Assembly (NCBI GenBank): GCA_001936135.1 | Contig: CP012813.1 | Span: forward strand, 1,240,001-1,304,000 | DNA: 64,000 nucleotides | DNA from: Saccharomycopsis fibuligera x Saccharomycopsis cf. fibuligera | Lineage: Eukaryota; Ascomycota; Saccharomycetes; Ascoideales; Saccharomycopsidaceae | Direction: 5' to 3' | Part shown: positions 52,271-63,300 of the stretch, in pieces | How positions within the stretch are numbered: position 1 is the first letter of the stretch | Layout of the letters: each line of letters begins with the position of its first letter | Made by a program: the position numbers and the translations under genes | The notes under the pieces: model-generated | Seen by the model: the letters and a program-made list of their open reading frames with translations, nothing else | Told to the model about the DNA's origin: nothing | Database searches by the model: none

Positions 52271-55200
52271 ATGGCGCCACCAACATCTCTGGGCAATGAC
52301 GATTTTGCCTTAAAGTCTTTCGTTACCAGAAACCGTTCGTTGGCCAGACGATCAGTTCACGGGCCTCCAAAGTCAGGCATATTCAATCTTACTGGCAACA
52401 ACAACAACAACAGCCAGAACCACGATTCAAATAGTAACAGTAACAATGGCAAGAGCTCTCTGGGAAATGCAGCACCATCAAAACCAAAGAGACCAGTATC
52501 GATAATTTCAGGTATCGATTCAGGCTCTGGTGCTGGTTCCAGTGGTGCAACCAGAACAAGACCAATGTCCATGATCTCGGTTTCCAGCAGCGGCGGTGCT
52601 TCCTCTTCAACCAATTATGGGGGAATACCTCAAAGAAACCCATTCAAACTTGACTTGATGTTGGAAAACGATGCATCTACGACCTCGATAAATAACTCTT
52701 CTAATGCTCAATCATTTAACCAAAATGTGCTAAGAAACAACTTTTCCAACGTTGACAAGAAAATATTCAACACTCCTCAAATGACTTATTCGCCAGAGCT
52801 AAATAATCCTCAAGGTGCTCACAACAGCACACAAACAATCAACTTGGGCCCAAATATAAACCACAACAACCATTTCTCGGAGAAAAAATTCAATTTGGGC
52901 GTTGCTAAAAGTTCTCCTTCTACTCCTGCTACCATCAAGGAAAATTCCCATGAGTTGGAATACAACACCAATATCAGATCCATTCATCGTCAATTCAATA
53001 TCAACAAATTTAACGTATCCTTAAAGACCGATTTACTCAAAGATGTGAAAAAGGGTAAAACCGCGCTCATTAAAGAATTTGACAAAATTCAGGAAAGTAT
53101 TGAAGCTAATTCGAAAACCCCAATAGTGAATGAATTTTCCATCAAAAACAAAATGACTAACTTTGATGATGAATATATGATCGATTGGGAGTTTTGGAAA
53201 TCTGTAATTGACCACTATCCTACCAAAATGACAAAAGTCAAGTCTTTGAAGAAAATCGAAACTGCCTTTTCAAACCATGGCGTTCCACAATGCATTCGAC
53301 CAGCCATATACTTGTACCTCACCAACAGCAAGACTCAAACATTGGAAAAAATTTACAAAGAAAATAGCGTAATTAGCTTTTTCTCCAAAGAGAATGATTT
53401 GAGATTACGCATTTGCGAAACTTTTAATATTGATCTAAGATGCTTGAAATCTAGCCAGGAGCAATTCGATATAGGCGACTTGGATAAAGAACTACTTCAA
53501 AAGGTTGACAAGGATTTATTTGAAATTTTAAGAAATTTCACTATATATTATGACAGGGGAGGATATTCCGAAATCAAAGGATTGCTAAGCCCAGAAAGCT
53601 CACCATCATTTGTGGATAATGATGACGCTGGGAGCAACATTGATAAAACTTTTTATTTGCCATCTAAGGCCATTATCTCAATTTGCGGCTTGTTGTTGAA
53701 AAACTGTGCTCGTGATGAAGGGGTATTGAATATCAAAACCAGTGATGCAAAACTTACCAAACCAGAGATTTTCAGCTTACTTATAATGCTTAATGAAAAT
53801 TACTTCAACTTTGATAATGAAATCAATGCTAAAAATTTGAGAATCATCAAAGAAAGAAGAAAACAAGACAACTCCAAACCTTCAGCGCCCGCAGCGCCCG
53901 CAGCAGCAGCTAGAAGTGATGCTAATAGTATTTCTAGCAGAAGATCTTCAATGACCATAGATTCGACTTCCAGCTTTTCTAAAATAACTCCTGGCAAAGA
54001 AACTGATTTAAACAACATAAAAAACAACTATCATTCCGACGTAAACAAGGATAAGTTTGTGTACATTTTTAATAGGTCTTTAGAAGACTTGTTTCCGGAA
54101 GTTTTTCTTTACTTGACGTCAAAGGGAATCCATACCAACATCTTACTAGAAAGATTTGTCTTTGAATTTTTCCATAGATTTTCCGATAATTATAAATGGT
54201 TTGACAATGAAAATCAAGATGAAAATAACGTTGCCCAAGAGAATACTGATCCAAATAAAGAAATTAATGTTAGTGGCGTGCTGTTGAATAAGGCTGACAT
54301 TGACAATATAAAGGCTTCTATTAATGATTTTTCGCTATTGAATATTGCTGACATCAAGGGAGATTTGGACGAGGAGCTTGATAATGAAATATTTAAAAAT
54401 TGTTACAAATTAAGTAACGAAAATCTTTTGAGAATTCTTGATATGGTGTTGATCCAAGGAGTTGAGTTTTTGATCAAATTTTTGTTGTTGGTGGTTGAAA
54501 AAAATTATTTCAAAATTTTCAAAATAAAGAATAATAAGGTATTGATGAAATTTTTATCAAGTAATGCAGTATTCAATTTTTTTAGAGATGAAAGCCATAA
54601 ATTTGTTACCAAAAAAATTTACGAAAGCGAGATTGGCCAATATGAAAACATTAGCTCTTTCATTACTCAACCAAGTTTCCCTAACCCATTCGAAGACGTT
54701 TCTGAGCTTGATGCTGATGAAGAACAACCAACCCAAAAATTGGACGTTAAACAGCTAGCTAAAAATACTCCGTTGAGAAGCGATATTGAAAAGCAAAACA
54801 AAACAGTTCCAGGTAGCGCTGGTAAAAGAAAATCCGAGAAACAACAAAAGTTGATTGAAATTACAATCAAGGAAAAAAAACAGTTTGGTGACTTTATTGC
54901 TGAAGCTTTGAAATTTGAGCCAGTGATTTACAAGTATGAAGAAGAGCTCAAGTATTTGCAAAAAGAAAAACAGACAATGGATGCCAAAATTGTAGAAACT
55001 GGTACTGGTATTGGTTTCGTCAATGGCGAGGACAAACTTGGAATGCACAACAATAATAGCAGTGAGTTATCGATTACATCTACTTTGACTTCTGATTTTG
55101 GTGATAACTCCTTCACTAGAAACTCATCCCGTTCTTCCCTTTCTTTAACTAATGATGACTTAGTAGTCACTCCAGAATTAAAAGGATTGAAATCAGAAAG

Positions 55201-55612
55201 AAAAGAAAATAAAATCAGAGTAATGAAACTTCAAACCGATTTGAATAACCTAACTTTGACTCATAAATCCTACAAGGAGGAAATCCTAATAAAGAACGAA
55301 AAGCTTAACAAGATTAAAAATATGAATTTGGAGCTCAAGTTGCAAAAAGAACAACTTGAGAAGCGACTCAATGATTTGCAATTGAAAGAAGAATTGTTCC
55401 ATTCAGTGATACGAAATAGTAACATTGCTAAAATGAATGATGATGTCAAATTGCAAATTGAAGGCTGCGCTGCTGATATTCGCAACGTGGTTGGTGAAAT
55501 TGATGGCTATAAAGCGAAAAATAAGATGATGAGGGATAAGTATGAAAAACCAGGGACTCCGAAATCCAGTGCGGCTGCATTCTTTAGCGGATTTGGGTTT
55601 GGAAGAAAATGA
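52271..55612 (+). CDS. Gyp5/Gyl1-like TBC-domain protein, catalytic fingers apparently lost
   Basis: 1113 residues. The N-terminal 290 are Ser/Asn-rich and disordered. A divergent TBC (Rab-GAP) domain spans about 300-775. IDWEFWKSVIDHY and VPQCIRPAIYLYLTNSK align with Gyp5 VDWPFWTRVVNDY and IPQQIRGIIWQLIAKSK. RILDMVLIQGVEFLIKF aligns with the Gyp5 RIFDIVFVEGIEVLLKF block. The region where Gyp5 has IRRDLRR reads LRLRICETF, and no YxQG is present, so neither the Arg nor the Gln finger is visible. Coiled coils follow at about 870-910 and 970-1090, as in Gyp5/Gyl1, which act in polarised exocytosis. A scaffold rather than a GAP is inferred. Alignments are from memory. A poly-Ala/Pro insert lies near residue 540. 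Confidence 0.72.
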   Translation: MAPPTSLGNDDFALKSFVTRNRSLARRSVHGPPKSGIFNLTGNNNNNSQNHDSNSNSNNGKSSLGNAAPSKPKRPVSIISGIDSGSGAGSSGATRTRPMSMISVSSSGGASSSTNYGGIPQRNPFKLDLMLENDASTTSINNSSNAQSFNQNVLRNNFSNVDKKIFNTPQMTYSPELNNPQGAHNSTQTINLGPNINHNNHFSEKKFNLGVAKSSPSTPATIKENSHELEYNTNIRSIHRQFNINKFNVSLKTDLLKDVKKGKTALIKEFDKIQESIEANSKTPIVNEFSIKNKMTNFDDEYMIDWEFWKSVIDHYPTKMTKVKSLKKIETAFSNHGVPQCIRPAIYLYLTNSKTQTLEKIYKENSVISFFSKENDLRLRICETFNIDLRCLKSSQEQFDIGDLDKELLQKVDKDLFEILRNFTIYYDRGGYSEIKGLLSPESSPSFVDNDDAGSNIDKTFYLPSKAIISICGLLLKNCARDEGVLNIKTSDAKLTKPEIFSLLIMLNENYFNFDNEINAKNLRIIKERRKQDNSKPSAPAAPAAAARSDANSISSRRSSMTIDSTSSFSKITPGKETDLNNIKNNYHSDVNKDKFVYIFNRSLEDLFPEVFLYLTSKGIHTNILLERFVFEFFHRFSDNYKWFDNENQDENNVAQENTDPNKEINVSGVLLNKADIDNIKASINDFSLLNIADIKGDLDEELDNEIFKNCYKLSNENLLRILDMVLIQGVEFLIKFLLLVVEKNYFKIFKIKNNKVLMKFLSSNAVFNFFRDESHKFVTKKIYESEIGQYENISSFITQPSFPNPFEDVSELDADEEQPTQKLDVKQLAKNTPLRSDIEKQNKTVPGSAGKRKSEKQQKLIEITIKEKKQFGDFIAEALKFEPVIYKYEEELKYLQKEKQTMDAKIVETGTGIGFVNGEDKLGMHNNNSSELSITSTLTSDFGDNSFTRNSSRSSLSLTNDDLVVTPELKGLKSERKENKIRVMKLQTDLNNLTLTHKSYKEEILIKNEKLNKIKNMNLELKLQKEQLEKRLNDLQLKEELFHSVIRNSNIAKMNDDVKLQIEGCAADIRNVVGEIDGYKAKNKMMRDKYEKPGTPKSSAAAFFSGFGFGRK

Positions 55613-56502
55613 AAATAAAACTGAAAATAATTTTTTTTTGTCTGTTGATGTTTTTGCATGATTTTATGGTTACTGGAAACCTGCGGTTATTACTTTGTGG
55701 TCTTTATTTCTATCACTGAACTTGAATTTTGAATTTGAATTTGTATTTAATTCTACTTTTTGTCTTTGCGTTTATACTATAATTTTTGCTCAAGCTCAAG
55801 CCCATGTCCAAACGTTCATCCGCCCTTGTTGATTTTATTTCATTTTTGTACTATTTATTATGTTTTAGATTATGTACTATTACACTTTTTTAAATTTTGC
55901 CTTGTGATTGTTTTTTTTTTTTTTTTTTTTTACTTTTATTGTTATTTGAGCTGCCTAGATCACTCTTTTTAGTTCTGTTTATCATTAATTACGTGCTTTG
56001 TTTCACTCTCTTTAATTATTGCCTTAGATCTCCCCTTCCCTTTAATTCCCTATCTAATGTTTTATGAAAGATTAACTTTAGTTGTTGAATTTTGAGCACT
56101 TTTTTGCTGTACGCTATAATAGAAAAAAATGCTATTATCTAAACTATGAAAAGTCTGCCTTTGGGAAAATGTGCATATACATGTTATGTGCCCGCAACGC
56201 ATCTGCATAATACTGCATACCTAAAAAAATGAAAGAAAAAAAATTTTTTTATTGAAAAAAAAAATAATAACGAGAGATAGGAAATCTTTAGTTTTGCATT
56301 AACATTAGTAATTGTGAGAGATAAATTGAAATTGGGTGTGTTATTGTGCAGATTGTTTGATTGAGAAAACCGACATTAGAATACCAAAAGCAAAAGCAAA
56401 AACAAAAAACAAAAAACAAAACAAACAGAAACCAACAAAAGAAAAAAGCTAGCTAGCTTAGTATTTCATAACATTATTATTGTAACAAACCATTAATTCA
56501 CA
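55613..56502 (+). promoter_or_regulatory. Spacer and promoter region of RPC40
   Basis: AT-rich. An AAAAATTTTTT-type element (about 56238-56250), 250 bp before the RPC40 ATG, resembles the RRPE motif of ribosome-biogenesis genes. No PAC motif was seen. No gene is present. Confidence 0.4.
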
Positions 56503-57519
56503 ATGACTGCTGACGAAGATTTTATTGGCATCGAATACAACAGAGTCACCAATGTGACGGCTAGTGATATTCCAGGCCACAGAAAAGATGTGGACTATTC
56601 TTGGAATTTGGAAAAATTTGAATCCAACTTGAAAATTGATATCAAGTATCTTACCGAGCAAGTTGCCAATTTTGATTTAATAAACATTGATACTTCCATA
56701 GCGAATGCATTTCGCCGGATCATGATCGCTGAAGTGCCATCAGTGGCCCCGGAAACCGTTTTCATTTTTAACAACACCTCAGTGATTTCTGATGAAGTCT
56801 TATCCCACAGAATAGGGTTGATCCCATTGAAAGTTGACCCTGATTTATTGACGTGGGTCGACAATAATGTTGAAGAAGAAGAAGGGAAGTTCACCGATAG
56901 CAATACCATTGTCATGTCTTTGAATGTTTCTTGTACTAAAAATCCGCACCCACCAAAAGGCAGTACTGATCCAAAAGAGCTTTACAGAAGCAGTCATGTT
57001 TACGCTAGAGATTTGAAGTTTGTGCCACAAGGTGGTCAAAAGGAAAAGTTCCAAGATCCAGTGGTCCCAGTTTATCCAGACATATTGCTTGCCAAGTTGC
57101 GTCCAGGTCAGGAAATTTCATTGACCGCACATTGCGTGTTGGGAATTGGTGCCGACCATGCTAAATTTTCTCCAGTTGCTACTGCTTCATACAGATTGAT
57201 GCCAGTGATTAAAATATTGAAACCAATAACTGGTAAAGATGCAGAAAAATTCCAAAAATGTTTCCCACCGGGAGTCATTGGTATTGATGAGGAAGGTAAA
57301 GCGTTTGTTAAAGATGCTAGAAAAGATACTGTGTCTAGAGAATGTTTGAGACATGAAGAATTCAAGGGTAAAGTTAAGTTGGGTAGAGATAGACAGCACT
57401 TCGTCTTTAATGTTGAGTCAAGTAGCGCTATGTCACCAGAAGAAATTTTCTTCAAGTCAGTTAGAATATTGAAAAACAAGGCAGAATATTTGCGCAGCTG
57501 TCCAATTGGCCAAGCTTGA
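56503..57519 (+). CDS. RPC40: RNA polymerase I and III subunit AC40
   Basis: 338 residues. AC40 pairs with AC19 to form the alpha-like assembly platform shared by RNA polymerases I and III. Nearly the whole protein follows S. cerevisiae Rpc40 (335 residues). Matching blocks are GIEYNRVTNVT, NFDLINIDTSIANAFRRIM, HRIGLIPLKVDPDLLTWVD, GSTDPKELYRSSHVYARDLKF, LLAKLRPGQEISL, CFPPGVIGID and PEEIFFKSVRILKNKAEYL. The alpha-type dimerisation motif around FRRIMIAEVPSVA is intact. The ATG at 56503 gives the usual N-terminal length. It converges with the spliced gene at 57943-58994. Confidence 0.97.
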   Translation: MTADEDFIGIEYNRVTNVTASDIPGHRKDVDYSWNLEKFESNLKIDIKYLTEQVANFDLINIDTSIANAFRRIMIAEVPSVAPETVFIFNNTSVISDEVLSHRIGLIPLKVDPDLLTWVDNNVEEEEGKFTDSNTIVMSLNVSCTKNPHPPKGSTDPKELYRSSHVYARDLKFVPQGGQKEKFQDPVVPVYPDILLAKLRPGQEISLTAHCVLGIGADHAKFSPVATASYRLMPVIKILKPITGKDAEKFQKCFPPGVIGIDEEGKAFVKDARKDTVSRECLRHEEFKGKVKLGRDRQHFVFNVESSSAMSPEEIFFKSVRILKNKAEYLRSCPIGQA

Positions 57520-57942
57520 ATGTTATCTGTTTTTATTCTGTTAATATACTTTTACCAACCACGTTTCTATCATTTTTTTTATCTTGCATCAATCAACCAA
57601 TCAGTCAATCCTTTCTCATGTTTCTTCCTCGTTGCTAATAGTCTACACATAATATCATGCTTTTTGTAAAAGAAACACCTTTTTTATCGTCTTTTTCCTC
57701 TTCCGGTTTTCTGTTTTCTCTTGTTTACGCCCAAAGAAAACATACCTTATTCTTTCCTAGTTTTTTCAGACTCGGTTGTATAATAAACAAAATATGAACA
57801 TTTTCACTTTTTGTAATACTACAAAAACAAATATAATTTGAATTTTATGAGCGCTCTTGCAGTCTCTTTTTTTATAAGTCATTATATTAAAGAAACTTAT
57901 TGTAATGTATAATTCCAATTTTGCTCCATCTTCATCAAACCA

Positions 57943-58994
57943 TCAGACACCAGGAAACCGACTACCAGGAATAGCGGGATAATACAATTGATCGGCATAC
58001 CTATCAATGAATGAATTCATATTACGCAACTCATCCCCACCAGCGTCTCCTCTTCTCCTTGCTTCCTCTTCTTCTGAATCCAAATATAGCGAATTGATAT
58101 TCCACATTCCTTCAATAATTCGAATGGGACTGATGGAAATGGCGGTAATTTGATTACTGTAACCATCTCCTTTTAGGTTGTCCTCTACATTGTCCTGCAA
58201 TATTTCTGGAACTTCTTCGGAGATGCTGTTGTTACCATTATCATCGCTTCCAGTGGTGCTGTCATTGCCATTTCCATTTCTATTTGATGCTATAGTTGAT
58301 GAAGTCGGCTGTACCGGCAGCCCACCACCATTTGAATTCCCCAGCACCGACTTTTCAAACTCTTCAATGGTTTCGATGTAACACAAAGCAAACAAGAAAA
58401 ACTGTGCCACCAAAACCATAAAATCAGCAAACAACAACTTACTTACACTCCGACATACCGTTTCCCCAATCAACTGCAACGTGAGCCCACCATGCTGGAA
58501 TCCATCTACTAATGAAGTTATTCGGCGATTTTGGTAATCTTCAATGAGTAGTCGTAGTAACATAATATAAAGGTTCATAGTGATTGGCAAGTAGAATAGT
58601 ACTTTGAGGAACAATTTTTTGCGTTGTTTTGTGAGTATTGTGTTATTGAGGTTGGGCGGGAAGGGGTTCATTAGGATGGATTGCATTAATGATCTGGCTA
58701 TGAGTACGATTATCGTGAGACTATTGAGAGTTAGTAAAAATGAAATGAGAGCTCAGCGCCAAAAAAAAAAAGAAAAAAAAAAATCAAAGATTGAACAAAA
58801 CGAGGACAACGAGACAGAATGGCAGAAAGAGGAAATACTCACTCCTGCAAATATGTATAAAATATCCAAACAAATCCAAACACTTCAAGATGAGTTTTGA
58901 AGTCATTGATGAAGTGCGATTTTCGCTTCTTTAGCACTTTGGTGTTATTTTGCCTTATTTCGTTCTTTGTAGCAAGATCAGAGATTAGTACCAT
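57943..58994 (-). CDS. Spliced gene for a multi-pass membrane protein (possibly DUF1746-like)
   Basis: Two exons on the minus strand, 58843-58994 and 57943-58720, join in frame to 309 residues starting MVLISDLATKNEIRQ. The 122-nt intron has donor GTGAGT, branch TTACTAAC and acceptor AATAG. Reading on from the second exon alone would give an N-terminus lacking the first membrane helix. Hydrophobic segments lie at about 37-70 (VFGFVWIFYTYL...TIIVLIARSLM), 86-108 and 150-173. An acidic Asn/Ser/Gly-rich region and a short conserved-looking tail follow (SPIRIIEGMWNINSLY). The start with two close helices ending in LIARSLMQ resembles the fungal DUF1746 family, whose function I do not know. This family match is tentative; the splice structure is firmer. 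Confidence 0.7.
58721..58842 (-). other. Intron in the membrane-protein gene
   Basis: 122 nt, phase 2. Donor GTGAGT is weaker than GTATGT, but branch TACTAAC 7 nt before the AATAG acceptor is perfect. A pyrimidine-rich run precedes the branch site. Confidence 0.85.
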
Positions 58995-60361
58995 TATTTC
59001 TTGTTCTCTTTATTTTGGTACTGATGCCGGTTGATATATCAGTACAGCTAGCGATATTGATATAAAATCTGTGTTGAGTTGAAGCTAAGGCTATGACTTG
59101 TAGTAGCAGACTTGCTGTATATATGCTGCCCTGAGTCAATTGTATCGACAATCTATAGTGTCCCTATACTTGACTTTGATATCGACCCCAACCTTTCAGC
59201 AGTTTGGCTTTTTGGCTGTTAACTTGGTTAGTCTAGGTTATGACTATAGCTAGTTGGTGACAGGATTACTGTGGAGGTATCTCCAATATTTCTATTTTTT
59301 GCCTGGAGCGTCAGCTCGCGGACTCGAATCAATCAATCCTGATTGCAAAAAACATGCACACAACGCACGTGAATCAACTAAACAGCTGCCAGTGAGCCAC
59401 TACGCTCAATTATATTTTTGCTCACGTACGTGTTTCTTTATATCAACACATACTCTCTAGACTATTCGTGCTATATCAATGATAGGGTATAGGTATGTAC
59501 CTGAGAAGCTTTTTTGGTTTTTTTACGTTTTTTTTTTTTTTGTTTTTGTGTAGCGGTTCAAAAAATACATACAAGCGAACAATGGTCCAGTGAGTCTCAC
59601 ACGGCCCGCTTGACATTGTCACACATTATTACATTCTGCAATTAATGAAATCATTAAACCTGAAATTAAGATTATTTGATACTAATATTCATGGCAAGTG
59701 TATTTTATAATTATGATAGTCTATGTAATAAAAACAAACAAGAGAGGAACAAGAAAAATAAATGAGAAAAAGAATAAGAGAAAAGTAAGATTAAGTTGAA
59801 AAAAAGAAATGGCAATGCTTTATATTATTGTGACAAAAGAATGAAGAATAAAAAAATAAAGGAGAAAGGAAAACAACAGGAAAAATATGGGTTAATTATA
59901 CATTGAAATTAAATTAAATTAAATTGAATTTGAAAACAATCAAATGAAAATTAAATAGTAGTGCACTTGAGCAGATGAAAACTTCTGACTAATAGCGTCT
60001 CTTAGAAAGAACAACCAAAGCCAAAATGATTAAAATGTAGGATAGAAAATAGTATGAAAATCAAAGAAACAGTGATAATAAAGACAGTAAGGCTAAAATT
60101 AGTCAAGAAAGAAAGACAATAAGACAATATTAAGGAAAGAAAAAGTGCTCTATCAGTTATTTTTATTATTATAATTATTTTCATTAGTTTTATTATTATA
60201 ATTATTTTCATTATTTTCATTATTATTATTATCATTATTATTTTTATTTTTAGTGTTCTTATTCTTATTCTTATTATTTTTATTGTTCTTATTCTTATTA
60301 GTATTATTATTTATAAATGTCCAACTTTGATTCCAAAAAAATCAACCAATCACAATCACAC
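58995..60361. other. Spacer between the membrane-protein gene and UTP22
   Basis: About 1.4 kb. Promoter side of the membrane-protein gene, then AT-rich DNA. An imperfect TTATTA/TTCTTA low-complexity stretch (about 60155-60315) lies at the UTP22 3' end. No gene is recognised. Confidence 0.5.
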
Positions 60362-63300
60362 TCAATTACGCTGCTTAATGTAAAAATTATGAACCAAATC
60401 CCCACCAAGCTCAGCAATCTCATTTAAAAGTGCTTCTTTATTCACCACAACCATATCCTTAGCACTACCGTCAGCTGGCTTAACATTGTACCCTAAATTA
60501 ACTTTGAAGCTCTTGCTGCTCAATACATTAGGATAAAAAATCCCCGTTACGGTATTCTCACCCTTTTCATTCAACCCGCCAAATTTGTGAGTTGAGAATA
60601 GAATCACGTTGGAGTACTTGTCATTCAATTGCCTGACAAACTCCTGAACTGGATCAAACTTGTTGCAAATTTCGTCAATATTGTTCTTATCATTACCGTC
60701 AGCATTAGTGCTATTGTTTAAGTTGCTAAAGTCCTGCAACTTGGTCAAGTTTTTATACGTGGTCTTGCTAATCAACCCACTGAACTCTTTTAAAGGTGTG
60801 CCGGTTTTCGTCATTATTACCAAATCGTAATCTTCCAAAGCTGGCTTAAATAGCAAGTCAATTGATTTTGAGTCAAGACCACGAGTCTCTAGCAAATTGA
60901 TAGCGACTCGAGACAAGGCGGTCAATCTCGTTGCTATAGGTAATGGAACATTGTTTCCCCACAAAATTCCCGAATTGTCGTCTTTGGAACCAATAAAGTA
61001 CTGAGTCTTGACGCCATTGGGGTCGGTTTTTCTAACTTGGTCAAAATTTGAAGTGAGCGTGTGATATAGTTGAATAGTTAGTCTATCGGACAATTTGGCA
61101 AATGCTTCGTTATTGCTATCAAGGCCTGCACCAACACCATTAGACAATTCCAATTCTCTGTCTAATTTCTTGGTGAGGTCCAAAACTAACGGATCCTGTT
61201 TCCAGTTCCAATTTGCCAAAAAGTATAAAATTCTCAAAAATCCATTCTGAACACTAGATGGCGGAAGCCACGAGTCACTATCAACAAACACTTTCAAAGC
61301 AATCAATTCCACCAACTGATCATTCAAATGGTGTAATAAAAACTGATCATCCAACCATCTTTTGAAAAGACGTACCACTGGGGAGAAAAACAAAAAGTGA
61401 TGTGATATGGTAGACACCGTTCTCGTATGTTTGACGGCACCAATATAATGCTGATTAAATTTGAGGTAAATTTCTTCCAATACGTTTCTTTTGTCCTTGG
61501 TGACGTTAGCATTGGCTCTGAGGTATAAAATCTCATCTCTTTCAGTGAGAACTCTAATCTTGAATCCAAATCCTTCTGGCGCAAGAATGTTCAATGTGGT
61601 GATGTTGTTATTGTATGGAATCAGCTGATCATCCTTAGCTATAAAAACACGATATTCACTAGCAGCGTTGGACTTGCTCAACAAGTCATGAATCTTAAGC
61701 AAGAAAGCAGTCTTGGTATCTTCTAAAGCACCAATTTGATCTGGCCAATTTTTCGAAGTTTCAAATTCCAATACTGCGTCTTGGAAAAATTGCGGGTTAG
61801 AAACAGCAAAAGGGACAGGAATTAATGTAGACGTGTATCTAAATGAAGTTGAAGCTGGCATTAAAGATTTGATCTTTAGCGGCAAATCATCATTTAGCGA
61901 CATCATCACTTTGTAGAGGTTTTCAAAACTTGCTCTAAAGTTATTGAAACTATTGACATTAACCGGGGATGTTTTCGTAGCTGAAGGCAACAATGCAAGG
62001 GGAAGTTTCTCATGGAAATGGGTGACGCTGGTCTCAATTTTGCTAGACACAAAAGAGTCCAAATGCAAAGAGAACAAGTATTTGATGATCTGATAAATGG
62101 TTGGTTCATTAGCTGAAGCTTCCCAAATGACGCAATGATGAATTGAGCTATCTTTGAATCTTCTCAAGGATGCCTTGTCGCCCCAAAATTGTTCAAACTC
62201 TTCAGCTTCTTCGGCCTCGGTGTTTAATGGCCCTTTAATTACCAATTTTTCCGATTCTTGTTGGTTTAGTATGAGTCCAATATGAATTTTTGACGTGCTC
62301 AAGTTAATATCTGGTTTTCTCTTGTGGACGGTGGTTCTTGTACCGGAAATATGTTTAGCTTCGTTAGTACAGTGGTCAATAATTTTGATTGACACATGCT
62401 TGAGTTTTTCTTGAAGACCTTTCTTTAAAATAGTATACAATTTGTTTTTAATGAAGTTTTCGTAACTAATAAAGGTGATTTTTTCGGCGGGGGAAAAAAC
62501 CACGCCGCTAGAATTTTCATCATGAGAAGATTCCAAGCTTTTTTCATTGTTTAAATATTTTGGTACCGGTAATTCAACATTCAAATCATATTTCAAATAA
62601 CTAATGTCATTCTTTTTGAGAAAGATGCAATCAAAAGTGTCCTTGACGTCATTGTTCAATAAATTCAAAGTTATTTGTGCCTCGTGTTTTAAAAGCTGGT
62701 ATGAGTTGATGGACATCTTCCATAAAATGTTCAATTTGGTAGCCTTGTCAAAGATGGCTGGCACTTGAAATCCATCACTAATGTATTTGACATGAGTGGC
62801 AATCGTATCATGAGTAGTGGAATGAAATGACAAGTATCCTTCATCAGCAATGTCCATAGTGGCTAAATATTTAATCGTACCTTTGAATAACTGATATGAG
62901 GAAAAACCAGACAACAAGATTTTGTTGCCGTCCAAGCCACCACCTTTTAAAAGCAAAGTCATTAGCAAGGCAAATTCAAAATGACCAAATCCACCATGAG
63001 CAAAAGACCCAGATTTGAAACCTCTTTGCAATAACCATAATCTGCCAAGAATGCAAGCATCATTGAAATGCTCCACTTGTTTTTTGCTCTTGTACAACAC
63101 TTTCAAGTAATAATCATAAGTGCTATTTGAGATCAATGAAGCATTGTAAATTGGAGTTGGTGGTAATTGTGGAGCTTCACCGGTTTCGGTATCCACTTCA
63201 GGTAGCTGAATTCTGATGGAGTTTCTGTCTGGCAATAATTTTTTGAAATCAAATGCGTCCACTGGGAAAGAAGTAATGATCCGTACTGAGAATTTTGACT

